From the NCBI GenBank assembly GCA_021845805.1, contig JAJZVD010000001.1, positions 1-64,000 of the forward strand: a stretch of DNA of 64,000 nucleotides, given 5' to 3'. Positions 17,665 through 26,462 of the stretch are shown in pieces (within the stretch, counting starts at the first letter, position 1; each line of letters begins with the position of its first letter). Under the pieces are notes generated by a model. It had not been told where the DNA came from. It saw only the letters and a list, made by a program, of their open reading frames with translations, and did no database searches. This DNA is from Pseudomonadota bacterium. GTDB taxonomy: Bacteria > Pseudomonadota > Alphaproteobacteria > Rhodobacterales > Rhodobacteraceae. Made by a program: the position numbers and the translations under genes.

Positions 17665-18767
17665 GATCTTCTCCAGCGTTCGGGGGCAAAGAGACGGAAC
17701 CGGCCATAGAGCGTGTCCGACACAAGGATGACGACGAAGACCACCGCCTTCAGCACCAGGATGGTGGCATCGGGCAGGTCCATCCGCCGCTGGACAAGGC
17801 CCGACGACGCCTCGAACCCGGCCAGAAGCAGCGCCACGGGGATCACCGCCAGCGGATTCTGCCGCGCGAGGAAGGCGATCAGGATGCCGGTATAGCCATA
17901 GCCCGCCGCCAGCGAGGCGTTGGCCGAGCCCTGCACCGCCGCCACCTCGAAGAACCCCGCCAGACCCGCGAAGGCGCCGCCCAGCGCGGTGAAGCCCAGG
18001 ATCAGCCGCCCCACCGGCAGGCCCTGCACCTGCGCCGCGCGCACGTTGTCGCCCGCGATCCGGGCCGCGAAGCCCCAGGTGGTCCGCTCGATCAGCACCC
18101 AGGTCAGCACGCAGCAGACCAGCGCCACCACCAGCCCCCAGTGAACGTCCATCCCCGGAATGTCGCCCACCCGCAGCGCGTCGGGCAGCGGCGCGGTCGA
18201 GGGCTTGTTCAGGCTGGCCGGATCGCGCAGCGGGCCTTCGATCAGGTGGTTCATCAGCGCGATGCCGATATAGGCCATCAGCAGGCTTGCGATGGTTTCA
18301 TTCACCCCCCGGTAATGCCGCAGTGCGCCGACCGCCCCGATCCAGAGAGCCCCCACCGCGGCGCCCGCCGCCGCCATCAGCGGCAGCGCCAGCGCAGGCG
18401 GCACCCCGCCCAGCCACACGCCCAGCGCCCCGGTGGCGGTGCCGCCCAGCACGATGGCGCCTTCGCCGCCGATCACCACCAGCCCCAGCCGGGCCGGCAG
18501 CGCCACGCAAAGCGCCGCAAAGAGCAGCGGCGCCGCGCGGGACAGCGTGTTGGCCCAGGAAAAGGCGGTGCCGAAGCCCGCCTTGTAGACCAGCGCGTAG
18601 AACTCCACCGGCGATTTGCCCAGCGCCAGCAGCAGCAGCCCGAAGAGCGCCAGCCCCGCCGCCAACGCGCCCAGCGGCAGCACCACGCCCTCGGCCCGTC
18701 GGGCCAGCGGGGCCAGTCCGTCGACCCCGCTGCGGCGCTGCGCCCTTGCCATCGCCTGATCGGTCAT
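17661..18767 (-). CDS. ABC transporter permease (BMP/nucleoside-type importer), subunit 1
   Basis: A 368-aa membrane protein. Its cytoplasmic start carries RAQRRSG, followed by ten or so hydrophobic helices and the family loop GFAARIAGDNVRAAQVQGLP. It is the longer of the two permeases, as is usual for this transporter class. ATG 18767 is chosen because it follows the binding-protein stop by 11 bp and gives a normal N-terminus; the frame stays open upstream, but that part is a shadow of the binding-protein gene. Confidence 0.9.
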   Translation of the reverse strand: MTDQAMARAQRRSGVDGLAPLARRAEGVVLPLGALAAGLALFGLLLLALGKSPVEFYALVYKAGFGTAFSWANTLSRAAPLLFAALCVALPARLGLVVIGGEGAIVLGGTATGALGVWLGGVPPALALPLMAAAGAAVGALWIGAVGALRHYRGVNETIASLLMAYIGIALMNHLIEGPLRDPASLNKPSTAPLPDALRVGDIPGMDVHWGLVVALVCCVLTWVLIERTTWGFAARIAGDNVRAAQVQGLPVGRLILGFTALGGAFAGLAGFFEVAAVQGSANASLAAGYGYTGILIAFLARQNPLAVIPVALLLAGFEASSGLVQRRMDLPDATILVLKAVVFVVILVSDTLYGRFRLFAPERWRRS

Positions 18768-18778
18768 CGTCCCCACCC

Positions 18779-19897
18779 CTAGGAGGTGGAGCCCAGGACA
18801 CCCTCGACCAGATAGTTCATGCTCTCGAGCGCCACATCGGTTTCCAGGTAGACCTTGCCCGCGGGGATGACCTCTTTGCCGGTGTTGTCCTTCATCGGCC
18901 CCTTGAAGACCGAGAAGCCGCCCTTGAGGATCGCGGCCTGGGTATCGGCGAACTGCTTGCGGGCGGCGTCCGAGACGGCCGGGCCAAGCGGCGACATCTT
19001 CACGAAGCCCTCGGCCAGCCCGCCGCGCACGAAGTTGTCGATCGTGCCGCCTGCCATCACCTTGGTCAGGAAGTCGGTATAGACCTTGCCCCAGTTCCAT
19101 TCCGCGCCGGTCAGATACTTGTCGGGGGCCAGCGCCGACTGGTTGGCATGGTAGCCGCAGATATAGGCCCCGCGCCCGGCGGCGGTCTGCATCACCACCT
19201 TCGGGCCGTCGACATGGGCGGTGATCACGTCGCACCCTGCGTCGCACAGCGCGTTGGTGGCCTCGGCCTCCTTCACGGGCATGGACCATTCGCCGGTGAA
19301 GATCACCTGGCAGGTGATCGAGGGGTCCACCGCCCGCGCGCCCAGAAGGAAGCAGTTGATGTTTTCCAGCACCTGCGGAATGGGCTTGGCGGCGACGAAG
19401 CCGATCTTCTTCGACTTGGTGGCATGGCCTGCGCAGATGCCGTTCAGATAGACGGCCATGTCGATGTAGCCGAAGTAGGAGCCCACGTTCTTCGGGTCCT
19501 TGTCGGTCCAGAGCCCGCCGCAATGTTCAAAGCGGACGGTCTTGTACTTCGGCGCCAGTTCCAGGATGAACGGATCGAAATAGCCGAACGAGGTCGGGAA
19601 CAGCAGCGTTGCCCCGTCGAAATTGATCATCGATTCCATCGTCTTGGTGACATCGACGGTCTCGGCAACCTTCTCTTCCTCGACCACCGTGACGCCCGGC
19701 ATGGATTTCAGCGCCGCCGCGCCCTCGGCATGCGACTGGTTGTAGCCGTAGTCGTCCTTGGCGCCGACATAGATGAAGCCCACCGTCAGCTTGTCGGCCG
19801 CGCGCGCGGCCAGCGGCAGTGACGAAAGCGCGGTGACACCGGCAAGACCGGCGGTGCCGCGCAGGAAGCCGCGGCGGGAAAGCGGAAGATGGGACAC
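18779..19897 (-). CDS. BMP-family periplasmic substrate-binding protein
   Basis: 372 aa. A twin-arginine-type signal (SRRGFLRG, then a hydrophobic stretch ending ARAADKL) precedes a Med/PnrA-like type I binding fold: VGFIYVGAKDDYGYNQSHAEG, FPTSFGYFDP, GYIDMAVYLNGICAGHA. This family usually binds purine nucleosides, but here it sits first in an operon with BiuH and AtzF. Biuret or another ureido or amide compound is therefore the likely ligand. GTG 19897 is the start because GGAGG lies 9 nt upstream and the open frame before it has no signal-like sequence. Confidence 0.9.
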   Translation of the reverse strand: MSHLPLSRRGFLRGTAGLAGVTALSSLPLAARAADKLTVGFIYVGAKDDYGYNQSHAEGAAALKSMPGVTVVEEEKVAETVDVTKTMESMINFDGATLLFPTSFGYFDPFILELAPKYKTVRFEHCGGLWTDKDPKNVGSYFGYIDMAVYLNGICAGHATKSKKIGFVAAKPIPQVLENINCFLLGARAVDPSITCQVIFTGEWSMPVKEAEATNALCDAGCDVITAHVDGPKVVMQTAAGRGAYICGYHANQSALAPDKYLTGAEWNWGKVYTDFLTKVMAGGTIDNFVRGGLAEGFVKMSPLGPAVSDAARKQFADTQAAILKGGFSVFKGPMKDNTGKEVIPAGKVYLETDVALESMNYLVEGVLGSTS

Positions 19898-20048
19898 GGT
19901 CGGAAGCCTCCGGGGTGCAGGGTTGGCCTTGGATCGGCGCCGCGCATCGCGGCGGTTCGAGGCCACGCTAGGGCCGTTGTGGTGCTGCTGTCGTCTGCTA
20001 AGTTTGCACCGATCCGCTGCATGAAACGCAGCGCTCCGGGGAATCGCG

Positions 20049-20954
20049 ATGCGCCATCTGACGCCCTTGCACTACATCGACGCCATCGTGCGGGCGGGCT
20101 CGATCCGCAAGGCGGCCGAGACGCTGGCCATCACCTCGACCGCGCTGAACCGCCGGGTGCTGGCGCTGGAAGAGGAACTGGGCGTGCAGATCTTCGAGCG
20201 GCTGCCGCGGGGCGTGCGGCTGTCGACGGCGGGGGAACTGCTGATCCACCACATCCGCAACCAGGTATCGGATTTCGAGCGGCTGAAATCGCGCATCGCC
20301 GATCTGGCGGGCGAACGGCGCGGGCATGTGTCGATCGCCTGTTCGCAGGCGCTGCTGCCCTATTTCCTGCCCGAACAGATCGCCGCCTATCGCGCCAACC
20401 ATCCGCTTGTCACCTTTTCGGTCCTGCTGCGTGACCGGGCGGCGGCGGAGCAGGCGCTGGTGGATCATTCCGTGGATCTGGCGCTGGTCTTCGAACCGGT
20501 GCGGCTGTCGGAATTCCAGGTGCTGGCTACGGCGCGGCAGGCCGTGCACGCGGTGATGCCGCCTGATCATCCGCTGGCGGCGCGCGGCACGGTGCGGCTT
20601 GCGGCCTGCGCGGAATATCCCCTGGCGCTGCCGACCGCGCATTACGGCGTGCGCCACCTGATCGACCTCGCGATCCGCCGCTCGTCGCTGGCCCTGCAGC
20701 CGGCCGTGGAATCGGACAGTTTCGAATTCCTGCGCCGCCTGCCCGCACATGAACGCATCATCGGCTTCCAGATCCCCATCGGGCTGCCGCTCGAGGACGG
20801 GGTGGACGGCATCGTCAGCCGCCCGATCGACCGGCGCGACGTGCCCGAAGGGCTGCTTTATCTGGGCCAATTGCGAGGCCGCACATTGCCCGTGGCGGCT
20901 GCCAAATTCGCGGGCCTGCTGGAACGGGCGATGGTCGACCGGTTCGGGGAATGA
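20049..20954 (+). CDS. LysR-family regulator, divergent from the biuret operon
   Basis: A 301-aa LysR-type protein. The helix-turn-helix GSIRKAAETLAITSTALNRR spans residues 18-37, and the effector domain follows from about residue 90. Divergent position 151 bp from the first gene of the operon suggests it controls that operon, as AtzR does for the cyanurate genes of Pseudomonas. The inducer is probably a ureido compound or a nitrogen signal. The shared interval 19898-20048 should hold both promoters, but I see no clear operator there. Confidence 0.9.
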   Translation: MRHLTPLHYIDAIVRAGSIRKAAETLAITSTALNRRVLALEEELGVQIFERLPRGVRLSTAGELLIHHIRNQVSDFERLKSRIADLAGERRGHVSIACSQALLPYFLPEQIAAYRANHPLVTFSVLLRDRAAAEQALVDHSVDLALVFEPVRLSEFQVLATARQAVHAVMPPDHPLAARGTVRLAACAEYPLALPTAHYGVRHLIDLAIRRSSLALQPAVESDSFEFLRRLPAHERIIGFQIPIGLPLEDGVDGIVSRPIDRRDVPEGLLYLGQLRGRTLPVAAAKFAGLLERAMVDRFGE

Positions 20955-20969
20955 TCTGCGCGCGGGAAG

Positions 20970-21044
20970 TGGCTGGGGCGCTAGGATTCGAACCTAGGTA
21001 TGGCGGTACCAAAAACCGCTGCCTTACCGCTTGGCGACGCCCCA
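20970..21044 (-). tRNA. tRNA-Gln(UUG)
   Basis: The reverse strand folds as a 75-nt tRNA. Acceptor UGGGGCG pairs with CGCCCCA, the D-arm is GCCAAGCGGTAAGGC, and the anticodon loop within CGGTTTTTGGTACCG gives UUG. The T-arm is AGGTTCGAATCCT, and an encoded CCA is at 20970-20972. It is convergent with the LysR gene. Confidence 0.95.
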
Positions 21045-21142
21045 ACTGCGGCGGTGTTTAGCGAAGCCTTCCGAAGGGTGCAAGGGGCTTTGCGCAAAAA
21101 TCCGCATTTGCCCGGCCACGACGTTCAAGTTATTGCTGTGGA

Positions 21143-22318
21143 ATGGAAAACACAGATGTCGTGGTGCTTGGGGCGGGGGCGGCCGGGCTGATGGCCGGGA
21201 TCGAGGCGGCGCGGCGCGGGCGCCGGGTCGTGGTGCTCGACCATGCGCGGGCGGCGGGCGAGAAGATCCGCATCTCGGGCGGGGGGCGGTGCAACTTCAC
21301 CAATCTCGATGCCGCGCGCGCGGATCGCTACCTGTCGCAGAACCCCCGCTTCGCCCTGTCGGCGCTGGGCCGGTTCCGCCCCGCCGACATCATCGCGCGG
21401 CTGGATGTGGCGGGCATCGCCTGGCACGAAAAGACGCTGGGCCAGCTTTTCTGCGACGGTTCGGCCCGGCAGGTCGTGGACCTGCTGGTGCGCGATCTGG
21501 CCGAGGCGGGGGGTGAACTGCGGCTTGGGGTCGCCGTCACCGGCCTGCGGCATCAGGATGGCTTCGTGGTGGAAACCGCCACCGGCCCCATCGCCGCGGC
21601 GCGGGTGGTGGTGGCCACCGGCGGCAAGTCGATCGCGAAGATGGGCGCAACCGACATCGGCTATCGAATCGCGCGCAGCGTCGGCATCCCGGTGACCGAG
21701 ACGCGGCCGGCGCTGGTCCCGCTGACCTTCGGCGCCGAATTCACCGAGGGGCTTGCCGGGCTTGCCGTGCCGATGGCGCGCGCCATGACCGGCCGCACCG
21801 GGTTCGACGAGGCGGTGCTTTTCACCCATCGCGGCCTGTCCGGCCCGGCGATCCTCCAGATCTCCTCCTACTGGCGGGAAGGGCAGGCGATCACGCTCGA
21901 TCTCTGCCCTGGCGCGGACCTTGCCGAGGCACTGCGGGCGGCGCGGGGCGATAGCCCGAAGGCCGCGGTCCGAACGGCGCTGGCGCGGCATCTGCCGGAA
22001 CGGCTGGCGCGGCGGCTCGAGGCGGCGGCGGGGCTTGATGCGGCGCCCCTTGGCGCGCAGTCGAACGCCAGTCTCGAGCGGATGGCCGCGCTCGTGCGGC
22101 AGTGGGAGGTGCTGCCGACCGGCTCCGAGGGCTACCGCACCGCGGAAGTGACGCTGGGCGGGGTCGATACCGCGGCGCTTGACGCGCGCACGCTCGAGGC
22201 CAGGGCGGTGCCGGGGCTGCATTTCGTGGGCGAGGTGGTCGACGTGACCGGCTGGCTGGGCGGCTACAACTTCCAATGGGCCTGGGCCTCGGGCTGGGCG
22301 GCCGGGCAGGCGGTTTAG
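21143..22318 (+). CDS. FAD-dependent oxidoreductase, HI0933/BaiN-like family
   Basis: 391 aa. An N-terminal FAD-binding Rossmann motif VVLGAGAAGLMAGIEAARRG is near residues 7-26, then the family signature GEKIRISGGGRCNFTN near 39-54. The C-terminal GEVVDVTGWLGGYNFQWAWASG is the second FAD contact of this flavoprotein family. Its members are often annotated as NAD(P)/FAD oxidoreductases or aminoacetone oxidase-like proteins. Substrate is unknown. The gene stands alone between tRNA-Gln and the convergent phosphohexomutase gene. Confidence 0.9.
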   Translation: MENTDVVVLGAGAAGLMAGIEAARRGRRVVVLDHARAAGEKIRISGGGRCNFTNLDAARADRYLSQNPRFALSALGRFRPADIIARLDVAGIAWHEKTLGQLFCDGSARQVVDLLVRDLAEAGGELRLGVAVTGLRHQDGFVVETATGPIAAARVVVATGGKSIAKMGATDIGYRIARSVGIPVTETRPALVPLTFGAEFTEGLAGLAVPMARAMTGRTGFDEAVLFTHRGLSGPAILQISSYWREGQAITLDLCPGADLAEALRAARGDSPKAAVRTALARHLPERLARRLEAAAGLDAAPLGAQSNASLERMAALVRQWEVLPTGSEGYRTAEVTLGGVDTAALDARTLEARAVPGLHFVGEVVDVTGWLGGYNFQWAWASGWAAGQAV

Positions 22319-22395
22319 GCGCCACCTGAGGTTCGCCGGGCAAGCCGCTGATGCCGAAAGAAATCCGGCGCAGCAGCCCCAGGACCTGAGCCGCC

Positions 22396-23892
22396 TCAGA
22401 ACGTCTGGTCGTAGGCGCCCACCTCGGGCTCCTGCCGGATCACTGCATCCAGATCGGCGAAGATTGCGCGCAGCTCGGCCTCGCTTTCCGGGCTCTCGCA
22501 GACCACGACCAGGTTCGGCGTGTTCGACGAGGCCCGCACCAGCCCCCAGGCGCCGTTGTCCAGCATGACGCGGGCGCCGTTGACGGTGACGATGCCGGTG
22601 ATCACCCGGCCGCCAAGGGTGGCGCCGCCCGCCCGCATCACCTCGAGCCGCCCCATGATCCGGTCCAGCACCCGGTACTTCTCGGTGTCCGGGCAATAGG
22701 GCGACAGGGTGGGCATCGAATAGGTGACCGGCAGCGCGCGCTTGAGGTCGGAAAAGCTTTGCCCGGCGTGGCGGTCCAGCAGCTTCACGATCTCGACCGC
22801 GACGCGCATCCCGCAGTCGTAGCCGCGCCCGATCGGCGGGGCGATGAAGTAGTGGCCGGATTTCTCGAACCCCGCCAGCGCGCCCAGTTCCTTTACCCGC
22901 CGCTTCATGTAGCTGTGGCCGGTCTTGTAGTAATCCACCTTGGCGCCCAGCGCCGTCAACTCGGGGTCCGAGGCGAAGAGGCCGGTGGATTTCACATCGG
23001 CCACGAAGGTCGCGCCGGGGTAGAGGCGCGCGAAATCGCGGGCGAGGATCACGCCCACCTTGTCGGCGAAGATCTCCTCGCCCTCGTCATCGACCACGCC
23101 GCAGCGGTCGCCATCGCCGTCGAAGCCAAGCGCCAGGTCGGCGCCCGTCGCCGTCACGGCCTCGGCCATGTCGTGCAGCATCTCCAGCGCCTCGGGGTTC
23201 GGGTTGTAGACCGGGAAGGTATAGTCGAGCCCGGTGTGCAGCGGGATCACCTCGACCCCCAGGCGGGCCAGCAGTTCGGGGGCAAAGGCGCCCGCGGTGC
23301 CGTTGCCGGTGGCGCAGACCACGCGCAGCGGGCGGCTGATGCGGAAGTCGCCGCAGAGATCGTCCAGATAGGCCGCCCGCACGCCCTCGGCGCGGGTCAG
23401 GCTGCCGCCGTCGCGCGTCTGCCCGCGTCCGCCCAGCACGATGTCGCGCAGTTCGGCCATCTCTTCGGGGCCGTGGGTCAGAGGGGGCGTGAAGCCCATC
23501 TTGACGCCGGTCCAGCCGTTGGGGTTGTGCGAGGCGGTGACCATGGCCACCGCGTCGATGCCCAGATGCTCGCGCGCGAAATAGGCCATGGGCGACAGCG
23601 CGGTGCCGATGTCGGTCACCTTGATCCCGGCCTGCATCAGCCCCAGGATCAGCGCGTTCTTCACGCTGAGCGAATAGTCGCGATAGTCGTTGCCCACCAC
23701 GATTCGGGGCGCGACCCCGCGCCGGTGCATCTGGGTGCCCAGACCCAGCCCCAGCGCCTGGATGCCCGGCAGGTTGATCTGGTCGGGGAACTTCCAGCGC
23801 GCGTCATATTCGCGAAAGCCCGTGGGGGCGATCATCGGCTCGTTCAGGAAGGCAAAGGTGTTGACCGTGACGGTCGGATGCGGTGCGGTCAT
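22396..23892 (-). CDS. Phosphomannomutase/phosphoglucomutase
   Basis: A 498-aa alpha-D-phosphohexomutase. The phosphoserine loop VTASHNPNGWTGVK, the metal-binding loop GFDGDGDRCGVVDD and the sugar-binding GFEKSGHY are all present, with a C-terminal phosphate-binding domain. It interconverts hexose 1- and 6-phosphates and supplies activated sugars for surface polysaccharide. It ends a minus-strand run after kpsT, kpsE-like and kdsA, so a role in capsule or LPS precursor supply is likely. The specificity for mannose or glucose is not readable. Confidence 0.92.
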   Translation of the reverse strand: MTAPHPTVTVNTFAFLNEPMIAPTGFREYDARWKFPDQINLPGIQALGLGLGTQMHRRGVAPRIVVGNDYRDYSLSVKNALILGLMQAGIKVTDIGTALSPMAYFAREHLGIDAVAMVTASHNPNGWTGVKMGFTPPLTHGPEEMAELRDIVLGGRGQTRDGGSLTRAEGVRAAYLDDLCGDFRISRPLRVVCATGNGTAGAFAPELLARLGVEVIPLHTGLDYTFPVYNPNPEALEMLHDMAEAVTATGADLALGFDGDGDRCGVVDDEGEEIFADKVGVILARDFARLYPGATFVADVKSTGLFASDPELTALGAKVDYYKTGHSYMKRRVKELGALAGFEKSGHYFIAPPIGRGYDCGMRVAVEIVKLLDRHAGQSFSDLKRALPVTYSMPTLSPYCPDTEKYRVLDRIMGRLEVMRAGGATLGGRVITGIVTVNGARVMLDNGAWGLVRASSNTPNLVVVCESPESEAELRAIFADLDAVIRQEPEVGAYDQTF

Positions 23893-23911
23893 CGGGAAGG
23901 GGCCCTTGCGA

Positions 23912-24745
23912 TCAAAGACGGATGGGGTCGGCCTTTGCCAGCCGATCGATCTGCATCAGCAGATCCAGAAGATGCGGCATCTCGGCCAGCCGGATCATGT
24001 TCGGCCCGTCGGACGGGGCGGCATCGGGGTTCTCGTGGGTCTCGATGAAGACGCCCGCGATCCCCAGGCTGACGGCGGCGCGGGCCATCACCGGGGCAAA
24101 GCGCCGGTCGCCGCCCGACGATCCGCCCTGGCCGCCCGGCTGCTGCACGGAATGGGTGGCATCCATGATGACCGGATAGCCGGTCTGGGCCATGCGGGGC
24201 AGGGCGCGCATGTCGGCGACAAGGGTGTTGTAGCCGAAGGACGTGCCGCGCTCGGTCAGAAGGATACGTTCGTTCCCGGTCGAGGCGACCTTCGCGGCCA
24301 CGTTGTCCATGTCCCAGGGGGCCAGGAACTGGCCCTTCTTGATGTTCACGGCGGCGCCGGTCGCACCCGCGGCCAGCAGAAGGTCGGTCTGGCGGCAGAG
24401 GAATGCGGGGATCTGCAGCACGTCGACCACCGCCGCGGCCTCGCCGCAATGGTCGCGTTCGTGCACGTCGGTCAGCACCGGCACGCCGATCGCCTGCTTG
24501 ACCCCGGCAAGGATGTGCAGCCCGATATCCATGCCCAGCCCGCGCTTGCCCGTCAGCGAGGTGCGGTTCGCCTTGTCGTAGCTGGCCTTGAAGATGTAGC
24601 CCGCGCCGACGGCGGCACAGGCTTCCTTCATCGTCCCTGCGATCATCTGCGCGTGGTCGGCGCTTTCCAGTTGGCAGGGACCGGCGATCACCGTCAGCGG
24701 GCGGTCGTTGCTGACGGTCAAACCGCCGATCGTCACGTCTTTCAT
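23912..24745 (-). CDS. kdsA: 3-deoxy-8-phosphooctulonate synthase KdsA
   Basis: A 277-aa protein of the KdsA family. It has VIAGPCQLES near residues 20-29, FKASYDKANRTS near 53-64, PVLTDVHE, LLTERGTSFGYNTLVADMR and FIETHENPDAAPSDGPNM. It condenses phosphoenolpyruvate and arabinose 5-phosphate to Kdo 8-phosphate for lipid A and for Kdo-linked capsule. It lies 10 bp after the kpsE-like gene and 19 bp before the phosphohexomutase. The genetic link to KpsT/KpsE fits the poly-Kdo linker of ABC-exported capsules. Confidence 0.96.
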   Translation of the reverse strand: MKDVTIGGLTVSNDRPLTVIAGPCQLESADHAQMIAGTMKEACAAVGAGYIFKASYDKANRTSLTGKRGLGMDIGLHILAGVKQAIGVPVLTDVHERDHCGEAAAVVDVLQIPAFLCRQTDLLLAAGATGAAVNIKKGQFLAPWDMDNVAAKVASTGNERILLTERGTSFGYNTLVADMRALPRMAQTGYPVIMDATHSVQQPGGQGGSSGGDRRFAPVMARAAVSLGIAGVFIETHENPDAAPSDGPNMIRLAEMPHLLDLLMQIDRLAKADPIRL

Positions 24746-24755
24746 GCAGTCTTTC

Positions 24756-26462
24756 CTAGGCTGAGACCTGTTCCCGAAGGATCGAGGCCGTCATCGACAG
24801 CATCAGGTATAGACCGGCGAAGAGCAGGAAGGCCACAATCGTGTTCTCGAAGGCCTCGGGATAGGTGGGTTCATCTGGCGCGACGGGCTGGACCCCCACC
24901 GACAGGTAGCGCGTCTGCTGGTTGGCGGCCACGCGGGCGGCCTCCAGCGCCTGCAGCGATTGCGCCAGCATCGCGGTGCGGGTCTGCACCTCGGCCTGGG
25001 CGGCGGTGAGCTGGCTCTGGATCAGGGCCAGCGACTCGCCGGTGCCGTCGTTCTTGGTCAGCCTGGCGCGCAGATCGGCGATCTGTTGCTGGATCAGCCC
25101 GATGCGCTGTTTCAGCGGGTCGATGCGCGCCTGCGTCGGGTCGGATTGCGACTGCATCTGCTGCAGGTCCAGGATGTCCTTGTTCAGTTCGGCATTCAGC
25201 GCCTGGATCTGTGCGGTGATCAGCGAGACTTCCACATCGCTCGACAGCACGCTGTACTGCTGCTGCAACGCCACCACCTTGGCATTGGCCTCCTGCAGTT
25301 TCTGTTCGGCGTCCTGATAGCTTTCGCGCGCACCCTTCATCTGGTCATCGCGCATCCGCAGCGTCATGTGGTCAACCTGCTCTTCGGCGTAGGAGATCAG
25401 CGCCTTGGTGAAGGCCACCGATTTCTCCGGGTCTGGGGTTGCCACCTCGACCTTGACGATGCCTTCCGACGGATCGTAGCCGATCTTCACGTTGCGCTTG
25501 TAAAGCCGGTAGGCGGCCTCGTTCGTGGCGCCCGGGTCAAGCCGTTGCAGGGGGTCGATGCCGGGGGCGCTGAAGACCGCGCGGAAGCCTTCGTCGCGGT
25601 CCAGCCGGTCCATCGCATCGCGCGAGGTGAGGTAGGCCTGGACCGTGATCGAATCCTGCGAATTGGCGAATTGCGTGCCGCTGAACAGCCCCGCCAGCGG
25701 CGAGGCCGCGCCGCCGCCATCGGACTTGTTGATCACGAAGGCGGCCTTGGCCGCGTAGAACGGCGTTGCGATCCGGTAATAGTAGTAGCCCGCAAGGAAT
25801 GTGGGCAGCAGCACGAAGAAGGTCAGCCGCGCGACCAGAAGCATCATCCGGCGGCGGCGGCGGCGGGCCAGTTCGTGCTGGATGCGCATGATGTCGCGCA
25901 TCCGCGACTCCTCTGCCTTCACCTCGGTCGAGGGGGCGGGGGCGGCCTTTACCGTCTGCGGAAGGCTGTCGCGCTGCTCGCGTTCGGCGGGCAGACGGTC
26001 CTGGGTGTCGCTGACCACCAGTTCCAGCATGCTGGCGCGCTGGAACGGGTCGATCCCCTTCTGGCGCAGCAGCCGGACGGCATCGAGATCCGAGGTCGCC
26101 TCGATCCCGTTGCGCTGGGCCACGCGGCGCGCGGTGCGAAGCTGGCGGCCGGTCAGCCCCTCGCGGCGGATCGCCTCGATGTCGGCATCGGCCGCGACCT
26201 CCTCGGCCGAGGTCACCTCGCCGCTGCGCCCGGCGGTCGGGAATTTCTGGGTGCCGAAGCCGTCATCCTCGGCGCCGTCGGCAAAGAGCAGGGCATCGGG
26301 ATCCGGCGCGGCGCGTCGGGGGGCGGGCTTTTTCGCCGCGGCGTCGGGGGCCGGGGCCGGAGGCGCTGCCACTGGCGCCTCGGGTTCGGAGCGGGAAGAT
26401 CCGAAGACGCTCAGGGCGCTCCGCCGGATGCGGAACTTCTTAACCTTGGGTTTGGTAATCAT
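24756..26462 (-). CDS. kpsE: Capsule polysaccharide export inner-membrane protein, KpsE/Wzz-like
   Basis: 568 aa. The first 190 residues are a Pro/Ala-rich and acidic cytoplasmic extension. A transmembrane helix (LLVARLTFFVLLPTFLAGYY) is near residues 205-224, a periplasmic region holds long coiled coils (DQMKGARESYQDAEQKLQEA onward), and a second helix near 535-560 closes the chain-length-type topology. KpsE proteins couple the KpsMT transporter to the outer-membrane exporter. The start 26462 overlaps the kpsT stop region by 23 bp. The N-terminal extension is longer than in classic KpsE. Confidence 0.88.
   Translation of the reverse strand: MITKPKVKKFRIRRSALSVFGSSRSEPEAPVAAPPAPAPDAAAKKPAPRRAAPDPDALLFADGAEDDGFGTQKFPTAGRSGEVTSAEEVAADADIEAIRREGLTGRQLRTARRVAQRNGIEATSDLDAVRLLRQKGIDPFQRASMLELVVSDTQDRLPAEREQRDSLPQTVKAAPAPSTEVKAEESRMRDIMRIQHELARRRRRRMMLLVARLTFFVLLPTFLAGYYYYRIATPFYAAKAAFVINKSDGGGAASPLAGLFSGTQFANSQDSITVQAYLTSRDAMDRLDRDEGFRAVFSAPGIDPLQRLDPGATNEAAYRLYKRNVKIGYDPSEGIVKVEVATPDPEKSVAFTKALISYAEEQVDHMTLRMRDDQMKGARESYQDAEQKLQEANAKVVALQQQYSVLSSDVEVSLITAQIQALNAELNKDILDLQQMQSQSDPTQARIDPLKQRIGLIQQQIADLRARLTKNDGTGESLALIQSQLTAAQAEVQTRTAMLAQSLQALEAARVAANQQTRYLSVGVQPVAPDEPTYPEAFENTIVAFLLFAGLYLMLSMTASILREQVSA

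Noticed and set aside
20970-21044. tRNA-Gln as an island boundary of the biuret operon
   Set aside because: The LysR gene ends beside it, but no repeat of the tRNA end, integrase or composition change was found on the far side.
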